A stretch of DNA of 32,469 nt from Amphimedon queenslandica (lineage: Eukaryota; Porifera; Demospongiae; Haplosclerida; Niphatidae), in assembly GCF_000090795.2 (NCBI RefSeq), contig NW_003546531.1:55006-87474 (forward strand), given 5' to 3'. The first letter of the stretch is position 1. Every line of letters starts with the position of its first letter. Under the pieces are notes generated by a model. The model was given only the letters and a program-made list of their open reading frames with translations. It ran no database searches and was not told the origin of the DNA. A program made the position numbers and the translations under genes. Positions 9,192 to 19,324 of this stretch are shown here, one piece after another.

Positions 9192-10490
9192 ATGAAAGAC
9201 GAGCATGTAGTAGCAGTGAAGGCAATTCTGGAAGGAAAGGATATCTTTGTGGTGCTTCCTACAGGCTATGGAAAGTCCCTTGTTACATGGTTCTCCCATT
9301 TTTGTTTGATGCATTTTCGTCAGAGAAGGGATTTATCATTATTATTGTAACACCATTGACTGCAATGATTAGAGATCAAGTAAGAATGATTGATTTCATA
9401 TACAAAAATAGATCATTGTCTATAGGTATCAGCTCATCAGAAGAAGGGTATTAGTTGTGGCTACATTTGTGGAGAAAATGATGATAATCCATGACAGCTG
9501 GAGTTGAAAATTGCAAGTATCAATTAATATATTTTACTCCTGAAATGCTTGCAATTGAATACGAATGGAGAAATTACTTATTTCAGCAACATATCAAACC
9601 AAGATAAAAGGTCTTGCCCTTGATGAAGCTCGTACTATCAAGAAGTGGTACGTCATTTGATAATCACAATTGAATACTAATAAGAAGTAATTTTAATAGG
9701 GGCTCTACATTTCGTGAATCCCTTACTAAAATTGGAGAACTACAAAGTTTATTACCAGAAAAAACATCCGTCATGGCATTAAGAGCAACTGCTGATTACA
9801 CGTTACATACTGAACTTCAATACATTATTGGCATGAAGTCACCTTTGTCTGTTGTTCTTCCACCTTGCAAACCTAATATCACATACAAAATTCATGAATA
9901 TAATTCACTTGAAAGCAATTTCATGCATTTTGTTGAAGGTTTGAAGAAACAGAAATTTTTATCCCCGAACTATTATTTACTGCCAAAAAGTTGAAGAATG
10001 TGCAGTCTGGTATATTTTTTTCCAGAATACTCTTGCACAGGAATTATCACACCCAGTTGGTGCTCTATCAATATCAAAGTACAAACTTGTTGAAATGTTT
10101 ACAAGCTGCACTGATGAAGCCATAAAACAGCAAATCATTCTCTCATTCACAAAAGGTGATACTCTTCGTATTGTTTGTGCTACAATCGCATTTGGCATGG
10201 GTGTGGACAGTCCCAACGTTTGGGTTGTAATGCATGTAGGACCATCAGATGACATAGAATCATACATTCAGGAGACTGGCAGTGGAGGTCGTGACGGACT
10301 CCCCTGTGAAGCTATTTTATTAAACAAAAAGTCATCTTTGCAATATGCTAATAATGCGATGAGAGAATATGCAAATAACTCATCAGAATGCAGAAGACAC
10401 TTATTATTTAAAAGATTAGAAGGATATGATAAAGAGAAACATAATGTGCCAAAGAAATAATGTTGTGATGTATGTCAAAATACCTTATTA
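9192..10490 (+). pseudogene. RecQ-like superfamily 2 DNA helicase of a transposon, decayed
   Basis: From the ATG at 9192 the frame reads KAILEGKDIFVVLPTGYGKS, a RecQ motif I (Walker A). Just after it a one-base loss shifts the frame; motif Ia (VTPLTAMIRDQ) follows in the new frame and then a probable 46-base intron at 9380. Motif II is LALDEART (near 9613) where RecQ proteins usually have DEAH or DECH. Motif III is ALRATAD (near 9776). Motif V is TIAFGMGVDSPNV (near 10185) and motif VI QETGSGGRDG (near 10268), with serine in place of the usual arginine finger. The zinc region persists as SSECRRHLL and, beyond a TAA at 10458-10460, CCDVC. Several stops break the frame, so it is not expected to work. 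It points toward the DUF6589 gene. Confidence 0.8.
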
Positions 10491-10634
10491 CTTTAAATGT
10501 GTGTTATAATCCATTGTATTAGTTCTGTTTTGTCTGTTTTGTGTAAGAGCGATTTTGGGTTTATTGATGAATTTGAAACAATTTTCTTTGAGGTATTTTT
10601 AAAAATGCATCATTTTTTATCAATTCAGTAACAA

Positions 10635-13600
10635 CTATTTGCAGATCCTTTTCAAATTTGACTTTTTTCTCCTGCCTCTGGGATCTCTTATATGATTTGC
10701 TTTATCAATATTGTCTAGTATAGGAGAGAGGGTACTAATTGCTTTACCCAACCTTATGATTACATTTTCAGATTTAGATGAACTCATTCTTGAAATTGCA
10801 TCTTTTACTATTTTATTAAGATGTTCCATATGTAGATCTGCCAATATGTTTCTACCCAAACCACCATGTGTATTTACAAATCTGTTAAACAGAAGTTGCT
10901 CTGATTGTTGAGAAGACAGTTCGTACATGTACTGGTGTAGCAAAAGTACAGCATCTTTTGCATAGTTCTTTCTGTTAGAATTGTGAAAAATTATCGAGAT
11001 ACCTCCAGGTTCAAATGAGTCGCTCACCATCTCCCTCTCTTATTGCATCACTCATTTCATGGTATATGGAACCAATAGTAAGAAGTTGATCAGTATAGTG
11101 ATAAATACTATCTTGATTGCACAATGTCGAATTATATCTTATTTTTACTAACAAATTAATGACAAGAGTCAGTATATGATCCATTTCAATTGCTCGTGTT
11201 TCTTTTTCCTTAATCCATAGACCTTCAGGCACTTCTTTTGGCCATTCACAGACATCCTCAATTCCCAATGTTGACATTGTTGCTGATTTACTAAGCTATG
11301 CACAATTAGGCAAAAAAAATCTTTGCAAGCGTTCATGTTATTTTTAGGGGAAGTGGTCATGTTTGACCAACTAATCAAATTACGTAGCTGGTATAGAGTG
11401 CCATGGTCAAATACTGATTTATTAGAGTAAAAGTATTTCCAAATGACCTATAATACACAATTGATAATCATAAAAAGGTATTATGTTAACCTCAAACAGG
11501 GTCAACTTCATGTGCCAGTCTTCAATAACTGGTATAATACCCTCACACCTGTCAACTGGAGTGTCTGGGTTTACTCTTTGCTTTATAGCTGACAATGCAC
11601 GAACTTTAGTTAAGTGGTCACTACCAAACCTGATTTGGTGCAATACAGGAACAGATACCTCTTCAGTCTCACAGGTGCCTGGAACCCTTTGTGTTTCTGT
11701 CTTCTCTAAATGTGGAACGTATTTGTGATGCTCTATTATTATATCAATCATGTCTTTGGTCTTATTTTCACTCTTCAAAATAATGCCCAGAGGTATCTAT
11801 GAAAGAATATTGCTTGAAAGTTATAATTATGGCATTAACTTACAATATCTGATTTTAGAGACATTTCACTCGACTTTCTTTGAATAATGTGACTTGGTAC
11901 CAGATCTTCAAAGCACTTCTCAACAAATGAGAGGTTCTCACATAAAATGCTACCAAAGAACACTTTGAGATTGGCAATGATTGCATCATTATCAGATGGA
12001 GTTGGTGAAAGAGATTCAGCTCTAACACATTGAAATTGAAAACATAATTGTGGCGTAACAGGTGGTAGTGAAGAAATGCTAATTCTCACGAAGTGCATAA
12101 CTATGAAAATAGTGTCGAGATTCTGTTTGCTTATTGACTCTCATGTAGCGTTGTGTCACATTAGAATCAATATTGTCCCCAACAATTTGAAGCTCCATGG
12201 CTTGAAATTAGCAGATGGAACAACAGATGAAGTAGAAATGGAGCTATTAAAACTAAGGACCAGTGAAGTAGCAGTGGAGCTATTAAAACTAAGGACTGGC
12301 ACTATGAATAGAAATGGTCAACCATGAAGGTAAAGAATATGTATTACCTTGTATTTCAGTACCAGCTACTTCCTGATCAGATTCATGTTTGTCTGAAACA
12401 ACATCACAGTTATCACTTTCAGTAGAAGCAAGAGAGTATGGTTGGGTACTAGGATCACTATATGAGTCTTCATTATCCATAGATGGGGCTGTAGACTGTA
12501 CATCAGATGTTGACTCTATATCATCAGATGATGACTCTAGGCAGAAGTATATTTGATACAGTAGTGCTAGCAACCTACAAATACTTAAAATATTGAAATA
12601 AAATACAGCATTATACTTGTAAGTATTTTGAAATTTCTTCTCTCAATTCTTTCACATTGGCATCATGATTGAGTCCAAGCTGATCTACCAATCAAATAAT
12701 TGTGTCATAAGACACAGATACTTCCACAGACTTCAGTTGCTTAAACACCTAACAAAAATTAAATTTATGGATATACTTAAAATTTTTACCATTTTTGAAC
12801 AATTATTGTCATGAAGCACCAAACTTATTATCCTTTGAAAGAAATTCAATTTTTTTGGATTGATACTTGAGGATCATGGCCATGCACAGGCAAATGACAC
12901 CAATTCTATTACTACATTCTTTTCTACACTTAGTAGCTAAGAAAAGAATTGAGGATAAAGTAGGAGCTGTTTCCAGCATTTCTTGATATTGTTGATCCCA
13001 TTCAAAGTCTCTAACATCTTTCATAGAATGGCTTCCAAATAAAGACTGATCTGACATTGCAACAAAAGATTTCACTTCCTTTAGTACAGTCTTTCCGATG
13101 TTTTGCAAGGCATAAATATGTGACTTTCTAATTATGAGGAATTGGTTAGCCACCTTTTTCATGCTCTTTCTAGCTAATGCTATACTAGCAGCTTTACGAT
13201 CAGGTGGTAGATTGTACTTTTTCATAAATTCTCCTGTCTTGACTACAATCTACAGAAGAGTAAATTAATTTTAATGATTGATTAATAGATAATCTTACTG
13301 CAACATCTGGTGAATCATTCAAATTACTCTTAATGCCACTCGAAGTAGGAGTACTAGTTCTAGTGTAACGTTTCTTTTTCCTTTGTGGCTCTTCAGCTGT
13401 ACTTATATATGTGATGAAACCAGAATTTAATAAAGAGGACAGGGCATCTTCCATGTTGCTAAAGGCACTATCTTCTAGCTTCTTGAGTCTCTGTAAAGCT
13501 GAGGAAGTGTCTGCACAGTCTACATCAAGCTAATAGACCATCAGCACAGTCTTTCAACTCGGATTGTTCCCTATAAAGCAGCCTCTTCCACAATTCAACT

Positions 13601-13692
13601 GCCTTTTTACAATGCTCTGACATAGGGTTATATCTGTTCTTTGAATCATTAGTGACATCTTTGCCACATTCAATGCAAAGGAGAGAGCTCAT
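10635..13692 (-). pseudogene. DUF6589 protein (putative transposase), decayed multi-exon gene
   Basis: The ATG at 13692 opens MSSLLCIECGKDVTNDSKNR, a CxxC-type N-terminus. Helical exons follow (RKAASIALARKSMKKVANQF near 13200; VSVSYDTII then LVDQLGLNHDANVKELREEI near 12700). Next are an acidic serine-rich exon (12540-12350), LQIVGDNIDSNVTQRYMR (about 12200), and a helical exon at 12050-11850. The core follows: PVLHQIRFGSDHLTKVRA and GIIPVIEDWHMKL (11650-11490), DHGTLYQLRNLISWSN (about 11400), DAIREGDGERLI (about 11040), and NRFVNTHGGLGRNILADLHM with EHLNK (about 10850). These are the conserved blocks of DUF6589 proteins, which are greatly expanded in fungi, sponges and cnidarians. Stops and shifts (TGA after GERLI, a TGA in SYDTII) show decay. 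The function as transposase is inferred. Confidence 0.7.
12240..12296. repeat. 36-base tandem duplication
   Basis: GGAGCTATTAAAACTAAGG starts at 12240 and again at 12276. It lies in a presumed intron of the DUF6589 gene, just upstream (minus strand) of the VGDNID exon. Confidence 0.7.
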
Positions 13693-13774
13693 GGTTTCAT
13701 TACAAACACGTATATGGGTGTTGTAATTATAATGAATGAGCCATACCCATACTAGCTGCTGCAGCAGCCACACC

Positions 13775-13852
13775 CCAGAACAAAAGTGATGACCGTGTGT
13801 GTCCTGACTCTCCGTTTTTTGCGAAGGTCAGGCCAGGGTTTACCAAGGTAAA
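13775..13852 (-). repeat. Right terminal inverted repeat of the helicase/DUF6589 element
   Basis: Reverse complement of the left repeat at 8979-9055. It lies about 85 bases upstream of the DUF6589 start codon, so it may also hold that gene's promoter. Confidence 0.75.
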
Positions 13853-14179
13853 TCGCTGAATGATGCAGTAAGAGTATAAGTGTTTTCTTGACTTTTTACT
13901 CTTTTTCTAGTTTATCAATTACTTCCTCTGTTTTATATCATTATGGATGGTATGACCTCTAACATTATAATAAAATAACTAGTATTAAACTGGTGCTAAC
14001 ATAGGATTCTTGTCAATCATGTGCATTAACTTCTTATGTATTTACTAAGGCTTTCAATGGAAATTTAGAAAACATGAATTGTTACATTACGGTTATTTTA
14101 AAGTCTTTCTTGTTTGGTACCCATATTTTGATCAAATAGGAAGACCTCAGTAATAAATCTAGTACACTCTTGCCTTCCT

Positions 14180-14656
14180 GTATCAGGAATCATTGGATAC
14201 TTGCTGTGAGACTTTAAATCAAGCTAGTATTATTAAATATTACTGAAATAGGTATTTTGGCCTAAACGAAGTTTAGTTACAGTTATGGATTCCATAGGCG
14301 GTTACATTTCTAAGCCAATTAAGTATACTTGTATCTCTGGCACTTATCGCTAATTAAGTTCCAATAACAGACATCTGATAACTAAACTAATAGGGTCAGG
14401 GCTGATGAAAGATATGACTTATTGCTCTTTCAGTGAAGAAGTTAGATTTATTTTGCATTCTTTCTTGATGCCCATCCTTTTGATATATTAGGTAGTTCCA
14501 AGGCAAAGTAATAATTATGACTGTGGGGCATTTTTATGCAGGGTATGATTTGTGATTAAAATTATATGAATTTTTGTCTTGTTTTAAAATGTTTAGTTTG
14601 CTTTTTCTATTGTCACATATGAATTAAAATCATACCCAGTCCCAGTAAATCATTAA
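14180..14656 (+). pseudogene. Ulp1/SENP-type (C48) cysteine peptidase, partial
   Basis: All catalytic landmarks of the family occur in order: NHWILAV with the His (14191-14193), VTVMDSIGG with the Asp (14288-14290), and PRQSNNYDCGAFLC with the oxyanion Gln (14504-14506) and nucleophile Cys (14522-14524). The Cys exon has clean borders: an ATATTAG acceptor at 14491, a GTATGA donor at 14543, then an in-phase exon from 14597 (FAFSIVTYELK) to TAA at 14654. The His and Asp exons do not join in one frame by eye. Ulp1 enzymes cleave SUMO or related modifiers; copies are common in DNA transposons. It lies just right of the helicase/DUF6589 element. No upstream exon was recognised, so it is a fragment of a gene or of another transposon. 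Confidence 0.6.
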
Positions 14657-15091
14657 ACTTTTATTAATATAAATGTTAACTATTAACCCCAACGGATACC
14701 TTAAACTGTTTTTAGACATTGGGTAGTCTCAACTTTTCAAAGTCTAAAGTATCTTAGTAAATTGTTTAGTCAATAATATTAATAATATACTTCTAGGTCA
14801 TTACGACATGTTTGAAATTGTGAAGTAAATGAGCCCCAGTTAGATATCTTAATATCTGAAATAAAAATGAATGTATAACATGTGCTGTTTGGAAATAGTT
14901 GTAACAACAATGATCAATTGTTCAGGGTTTGAATGTGGATACAAAGTCAGACTCTGAATTGAAACTACCAGTACTAAATTTTGTTAAATTTTTTGATATT
15001 ATTTTTACAAACAGAAGAAACAACGCCTATCTAAGAAGTGATTTCTCTTTCAGTGTAATGAAGTTTCAGAAATAAGAAAGGGTTGATAGGT
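14657..15091. other. No recognisable gene
   Basis: AT-rich; no frame with family motifs and no clear repeat. Confidence 0.5.
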
Positions 15092-15510
15092 ACTTAAAGT
15101 GTAACTGAAATGATTTTTTGGGGTATTTTTTTATTGACCTAACATGATCATAAGATCATAAAAATGCTGTATGGAAAGTTTCATTGTCTGGAAAAAATTA
15201 TTCACAGAGATATGAGCCTTCAAATATGCTCATTTTGCTTCCTGCCATTTTACATCCTGTCAGGGGGTGTGGCTAAACGTGATGTCATACAAGGCCTATG
15301 GTTGACTTTTACCATTGACTGCAATGTAACTTTAGTAGATAATATCTCTGTTAGATTTCACTTTATACCATGTAGCTTTAATCCTGTGGTAAAAGTGGTA
15401 GATTGTGCTTATAATTCATAATAGTCAGAGGACATCTGAGTCATTATGGCTGGTATAGCTTGCAGTTCATAGCCTACTTTTGATAGTCCATAATGAAGCT
15501 GTTCTTGTGT
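15092..15510 (+). repeat. Left arm of a large inverted repeat
   Basis: About 418 bases pairing with 15677-16108 at roughly 95% by hand. It starts ACTTAAAGTGTAACTG and ends GAAGCTGTTCTTGTG. It contains GTGGCTAAACGTGATGTCA. An 85-codon open frame inside it recurs almost identically in the other arm; because the arms are repeats this does not show it is coding. Diverged relatives lie at 19325-19535. Confidence 0.85.
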
Positions 15511-15577
15511 ATTTTGTATATTTAATAGTTCATTCTTGTGTTCTAAGACTGGTTAAGAAAATTAGTACATGAAATTT

Positions 15578-15660
15578 NNNNNNNNNNNNNNNNNNNNNNN
15601 NNNNNNNNNNNNNNNNNNNNNNNNNNNNNNNNNNNNNNNNNNNNNNNNNNNNNNNNNNNN
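15578..15660. other. Assembly gap (83 Ns)
   Basis: The gap lies between the arms of the inverted repeat. The ten bases before it and after it both read CATGAAATTT, which suggests the two contigs overlap and the true gap may be zero or negative. Confidence 0.95.
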
Positions 15661-15676
15661 CATGAAATTTGTTAAA

Positions 15677-16108
15677 CCACACAAGAACAGCTTCATTATG
15701 GATTGTCAAAAGTAGGCTATGAGCTGCAAGCTATACCAGCCATAATGACTCAGATGTCCTCTGACTATTATGAATTATAAGCACAATCTACCACTTTTAC
15801 CACAGGATTAAAGCTACAAGGTATATAATGAAATCTAACAGAGATATTATCTACTAAAGTTACATTGCAGTCAATGGTAAATGTCAGCCATAAGCCTTGT
15901 ATGACATCACGTTCAGCCACACCCCCTGACAGGGTGTAAAATGGCAGGAAGCAAAATGAGCAAATTTGAAGGCTCATATCTCTGTGAATACATTTTTTCA
16001 GACAATGAAACTTTCCATACAGCATTTTTATGATGATATGATCATGTTAGGTCAATAAAAAAATACCCCAAAAAATCATGTCAGTTACACTTTAAATGAC
16101 AGGCTTCA
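15677..16108 (-). repeat. Right arm of a large inverted repeat
   Basis: Reverse complement of 15092-15510 with scattered substitutions and small indels. Its right end reads AGTTACACTTTAAATG. Confidence 0.85.
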
Positions 16109-16624
16109 AAGAGCAGAGATTGAATTGTTTTCTTGATAATCAGGTTTTTAATGAGGAACAAGTATATTATAATCGTTCTCATAGGCATGTTCATACTCAA
16201 TTATTTTGAATTAGCATGGAAATATTATAGATTTAATTGAAAGTCCAGTTAATGATAAGCATAAAGATGTCCCGAGTGGTACTGCTGTGGAATTGCTTTT
16301 GACCTTTATTATCCTGAGGATTTTATTCCCTAATATTGAGCCGCTAGTAATCATGCAATAAATTTGTCATACACTGTAGATATTTATTAACTGTGTTGCT
16401 AAATATGATGCTGTTTCTTATGAAGATGCAAAGAAATTCTACTACTCAGGGAAAATGACTATTCAGTGCAGTGATAAACTTGATGATTAAGAGATAGTGA
16501 TAATTGAATAACTTGATTTTACATGTACAGTTTGTGTAAATTTGATACATCATTGGGTTGTGAAATACATACATTTTAAAGGCAAAATCACAGGAATGTT
16601 TTTGAACTTGTTCTGTTTAGCTCA
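16109..16624. other. No recognisable gene
   Basis: Short frames only. It may include the eroded 5' part of the CACTA copy that resumes at 16879, but no Tnp2 motif is visible here. Confidence 0.4.
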
Positions 16625-16814
16625 ACTACTTGTCCCGTAGTTTCGTGTGGCCAGCCCCTCCCTCCGTGCCTACGGCAGATATATATAATATTTTTTAAAT
16701 TATATATATATTGTATATTATATACATAATATTGTATATTATATATAGAATATGTATATATATTGCACCCATAGGCACGGAGGGTGTGGTCTGGCTACCA
16801 AGACTACTTGTCCC
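16625..16814. mobile_element. MITE-like element with AT-dinucleotide core
   Basis: Arms at about 16649-16675 and 16768-16798 are inverted copies around GCACGGAGGG and GGCCAG/CTGGCTAC, with a TATATA-rich core between. ACTACTTGTCCC occurs just outside on both sides (16625 and 16803) and could be a target duplication, although 12 bases is long and the left copy stands about 12 bases off the arm. It interrupts the region upstream of the second CACTA transposase. Confidence 0.6.
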
Positions 16815-17441
16815 TTATAATAGGTTATTTTAGCGTGTCCTGTCCCATCATGTTTATTAGAGTGTACACGCGGTCCTGTTGCATCCTGTCCCGTCCCGTA
16901 CAATAGTGCACACCTCCTGTGACATTCCTGCAGCAAGGAAAGTATGTGAATTTCTGGGCCATGCTGCAGAATTAAAAAATGCTAAAAATGCCTCAAAAGT
17001 TTTGAAACTGGAGGACATAACTTTCATGCCCATTATGCTGGATTTGAAGAAGCACCGTTGCAAACAGAGACTAGTCATCGTCAGAATGCTCAAAAAAATG
17101 GAGCAAAACACAACATCAGCACATCAGCAAGCTGAGAGTATAACTGGAAGCATGTACACAGCTTTGATGGAGTTGCCATAATTTACTTATGTGCGTTATT
17201 ATGTCATAGATCCAATGCACAATTTTTTTCTTGACACAGCAAGGCACATGATGAAAAATATATCGTTAGCAGACTCTGATGGAACAAATGCCTTATTAAA
17301 TACAAGAGATCTTGAAATAATACAAAATAGAGTTAATTCATGTCTAGTTCCCAGTTTGTTTGGCCGCATACCTTATATTCTTAAACAGAAGCTGCATTTG
17401 AATAAACGCCTGGGTAGCAATAGAATTGCACTATAAATACG

Positions 17442-17818
17442 CAACAATAATCCAGGAGTAACTCAGTAATCTAGTGGATAATGCCTGAAGTTCCAGAAGT
17501 GAAAAGCATAAGGTTACGGGTTCAAATCCCACTCTGGCCAATTTTTTTTTATTTGTCGTATATTTTGTCGAGATTCAAATACCAGTTTAGGAAATATGCG
17601 CTCTGGCTTTCATTTAAGGAAATACCGTACCCAGAAAAATTCCTTCCAAGTTTAGCAACATTAAAGCTGATCAGTAGAAATCCTGGACTCTAGTTGTTTC
17701 TGTGCATGCACTTTATAACATCATAGGATCAGTTAACCTCGAATGCTGGGAGAAAGTTTGTTCATGCTTGCAGGATTCTTCGTCAACAATTCTAACGGAG
17801 AAAGTTAGTGAGGCACAC
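17442..17818 (+). repeat. Segment duplicated in inverted orientation at 21427-21803
   Basis: About 377 bases, covering the tRNA-like sequence, its T-rich tail and 200 bases of CACTA transposase coding sequence, match the reverse complement of 21427-21803 with only about ten differences by hand. The match stops at GAGGCACAC on one side and near CAACAATA on the other. Confidence 0.85.
17452..17540 (+). tRNA. tRNA-like sequence (pseudo-tRNA or SINE head)
   Basis: An A-box-like TAACTCAGTAATCTAGTGG is followed 35-40 bases on by a perfect B box (GGTTCAAATCC). It ends in TCTGGCCA and then nine Ts, a pol III terminator. The T stem keeps only GGG/CCC and the acceptor about five pairs (CCAGG with TCTGG); 89 bases is long and no clean anticodon arm folds. 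The 3' part resembles tRNA-Arg. It is therefore a retroposed tRNA or the head of a tRNA-derived SINE inserted in the CACTA transposase, and is unlikely to be a working tRNA. Confidence 0.45.
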
Positions 17819-18750
17819 TGTTTACTGATTGAATTTTGCAAAGATGAATCTTTATATGGCAAGGAAGCAACTGCAATGAATATGCATTGCCACACACAAT
17901 TAAAAGAATGCATCCTTGATTATGGTCCCTTAAGCACTTTCTGGGTGTTTGCATTCGGGAGATGCAATGGTTACTTAGGTAAGTTTCCTACAAATAATCG
18001 TTCTGTTGAAATCAAAATTATGATAAAATTTTGTCGAGATATCCACTTTTGTAACTTAACTATTGTTGCTGATAGTAATGAAGAAATTCCATCATTCAAT
18101 ATTACTTTAAATACAGAAACTGGTACATTGCGAAAAATGAATGTTTCTCATAATAATCTTTCAATTCCTTTGTGTTTAGTGCCTCTTCAGAAATTAAAAG
18201 ATGTAGACCACAGCTTATGGTCTTGCATCTGATGAGCAGAAAAAATTTCTTGGAGCTAGGAAAAGTCTTACTATAAGGTTATAAGATAGACTATTTTTAC
18301 AGCATTTATAAGGCACTATACTCAAACATGCAGACAAAGAAAGATGAAATGAGCATGTTTCTGATACAATATAGCAGATTGGAATCATGGGGTCAAATAT
18401 GGGGATCCAGTACTTCATTTCAAGGAGTCATAATAGCAGCTTGGTGAGGTGCAAAGAAAAGACTAGGTGATGTACTTTTGAGGCCAGGTGTAGATTTGAC
18501 ATGCTTCCAACACTGCATGCTTAATCATGGAAATGTAACAGTTCCTCATATTTTTGCAAAAGCGGATTAGTTTGAACGTCATCCTGAAAAACATCTTGGC
18601 TATCCAATTGAAGTATATATAAGAATAGTTTTGAATCATCTAGCCCAGCAAACTACATCCCTTTAATCACATACAATCTGTTAATTGGAAGAGCTTACAC
18701 TTTGAATGATGAAAATATAATCTGTGTGTCCAACTATGCCTCAGCACCAT

Positions 18751-19322
18751 GTATAGACTATCCTCCTGTATTGTTTTGTATAAATGCTTTGACTTTGTTT
18801 TACAATATATGTAAACAAGTGACAAATGTAGTTCATTTTTATGCCTATGGTAAATTCAGTGCAAATATAAAAGCAAATATACAGTATATTTGACAGAAAA
18901 CGTAATTATGCTACATAGGCAAAGTAAATAATGGTGCATATTTGTCATCATTTTACATAATTATGTAAATAAGTATAAAATGTTTACTACACATTTACCA
19001 CTATGTAAATATTGGCCCAATGTCATTCTTCGTCTAGTGTTTTGACAAAAAAAAACAAAAAACTTGTGAGTGTGCTGCCATCTTGAAGAGCATCGCTCTG
19101 ACTCAGTACTGATAACAGACTGGGCCAGCACTGATGCACAGACATTACTGAATCAAGTATGATTACATCAGGATACGTTGTTCCTGAAATTGATACTGGT
19201 CCAGACCAGATTAGCAGCCCCAATTCTGCCAAAATCGCTATGAATGCTGGACCATTGTTAAATCAGATCTGATCCAGGCCTGATGACCATCATTCAGGGA
19301 TTATGCATAATAACTCTTGAGC
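18751..19322. other. AT-rich sequence with recurrent GTAAAT/ATTTAC, possible CACTA 3' flank
   Basis: GTAAAT or ATTTAC appears at least six times between about 18855 and 19015 in both orientations, which could be subterminal repeats of the second CACTA copy. At 19080-19280 there are palindromic bits such as CTGGTCCAGACCAG. No gene is recognised. Confidence 0.35.
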
Positions 19323-19324
19323 AT

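Larger units (their letters stand above)
8979..13852. mobile_element. TIR-bounded DNA transposon with RecQ-like helicase and DUF6589 gene (Academ-like)
   Basis: Imperfect inverted repeats at 8979-9055 and 13775-13852 face each other and share AGAGTCAGGAC, TCACTTTTGTTCTG and a GGCCTGACC-type end. Between them lie only two convergent decayed genes: a RecQ-like helicase (plus) and a DUF6589 protein (minus), separated by about 170 bases. From memory, the Academ superfamily includes helicase-bearing families, so I label it Academ-like; equating DUF6589 with its transposase is inference. Outer ends are uncertain by about 15 bases (the end may be CAGGGCC at 8993 against CCTGGCC ending at 13837), and no target duplication is clear. 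Confidence 0.7.
16879..18750 (+). pseudogene. Second EnSpm/CACTA Tnp2 transposase, decayed and interrupted
   Basis: The copy opens inside the gene with SCDIPAARKVCEFLGHAAEL (16917 on), continues through YYVIDPMHNFFLDTARHMM (about 17194-17250, the Tnp2 IDPMHN hallmark) and GRIPYILKQKL. It is then broken by a tRNA-like insert at about 17440-17610. Coding similarity resumes with RKIPSKFSNIKADQ, a TAG where Trp is usual, and SWTLVVSVHALYNI. Then come ECWEKVCSCLQ, LLIEFCKDESLYGKEA, LKECILDYGPLSTFWVF and KFPTNNRSVEIKIM (to 18232). Worn C-terminal blocks follow (VPHIFAKAD, stop, FERHPEKHLGYPIEVYI near 18535-18620; NYIPLITYNLLIGRAYTLND near 18650-18710). The N-terminus is missing. It is a different lineage from the copy at 4273. 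Confidence 0.8.

Noticed and set aside
9192-10490. Host RecQ/WRN helicase gene
   Set aside because: It lies inside terminal inverted repeats with a DUF6589 gene, and is broken; a transposon origin fits better.
10711-10911. Plus-strand open frame
   Set aside because: It is antisense to conserved DUF6589 blocks.
15164-16025. Two nearly identical 85-codon frames on opposite strands
   Set aside because: They lie in the two arms of one inverted repeat, so their similarity comes from the DNA repeat. No protein family is recognised.
17713-17913. Minus-strand frame with two cysteine-containing stretches
   Set aside because: Antisense to recognisable CACTA transposase coding sequence.
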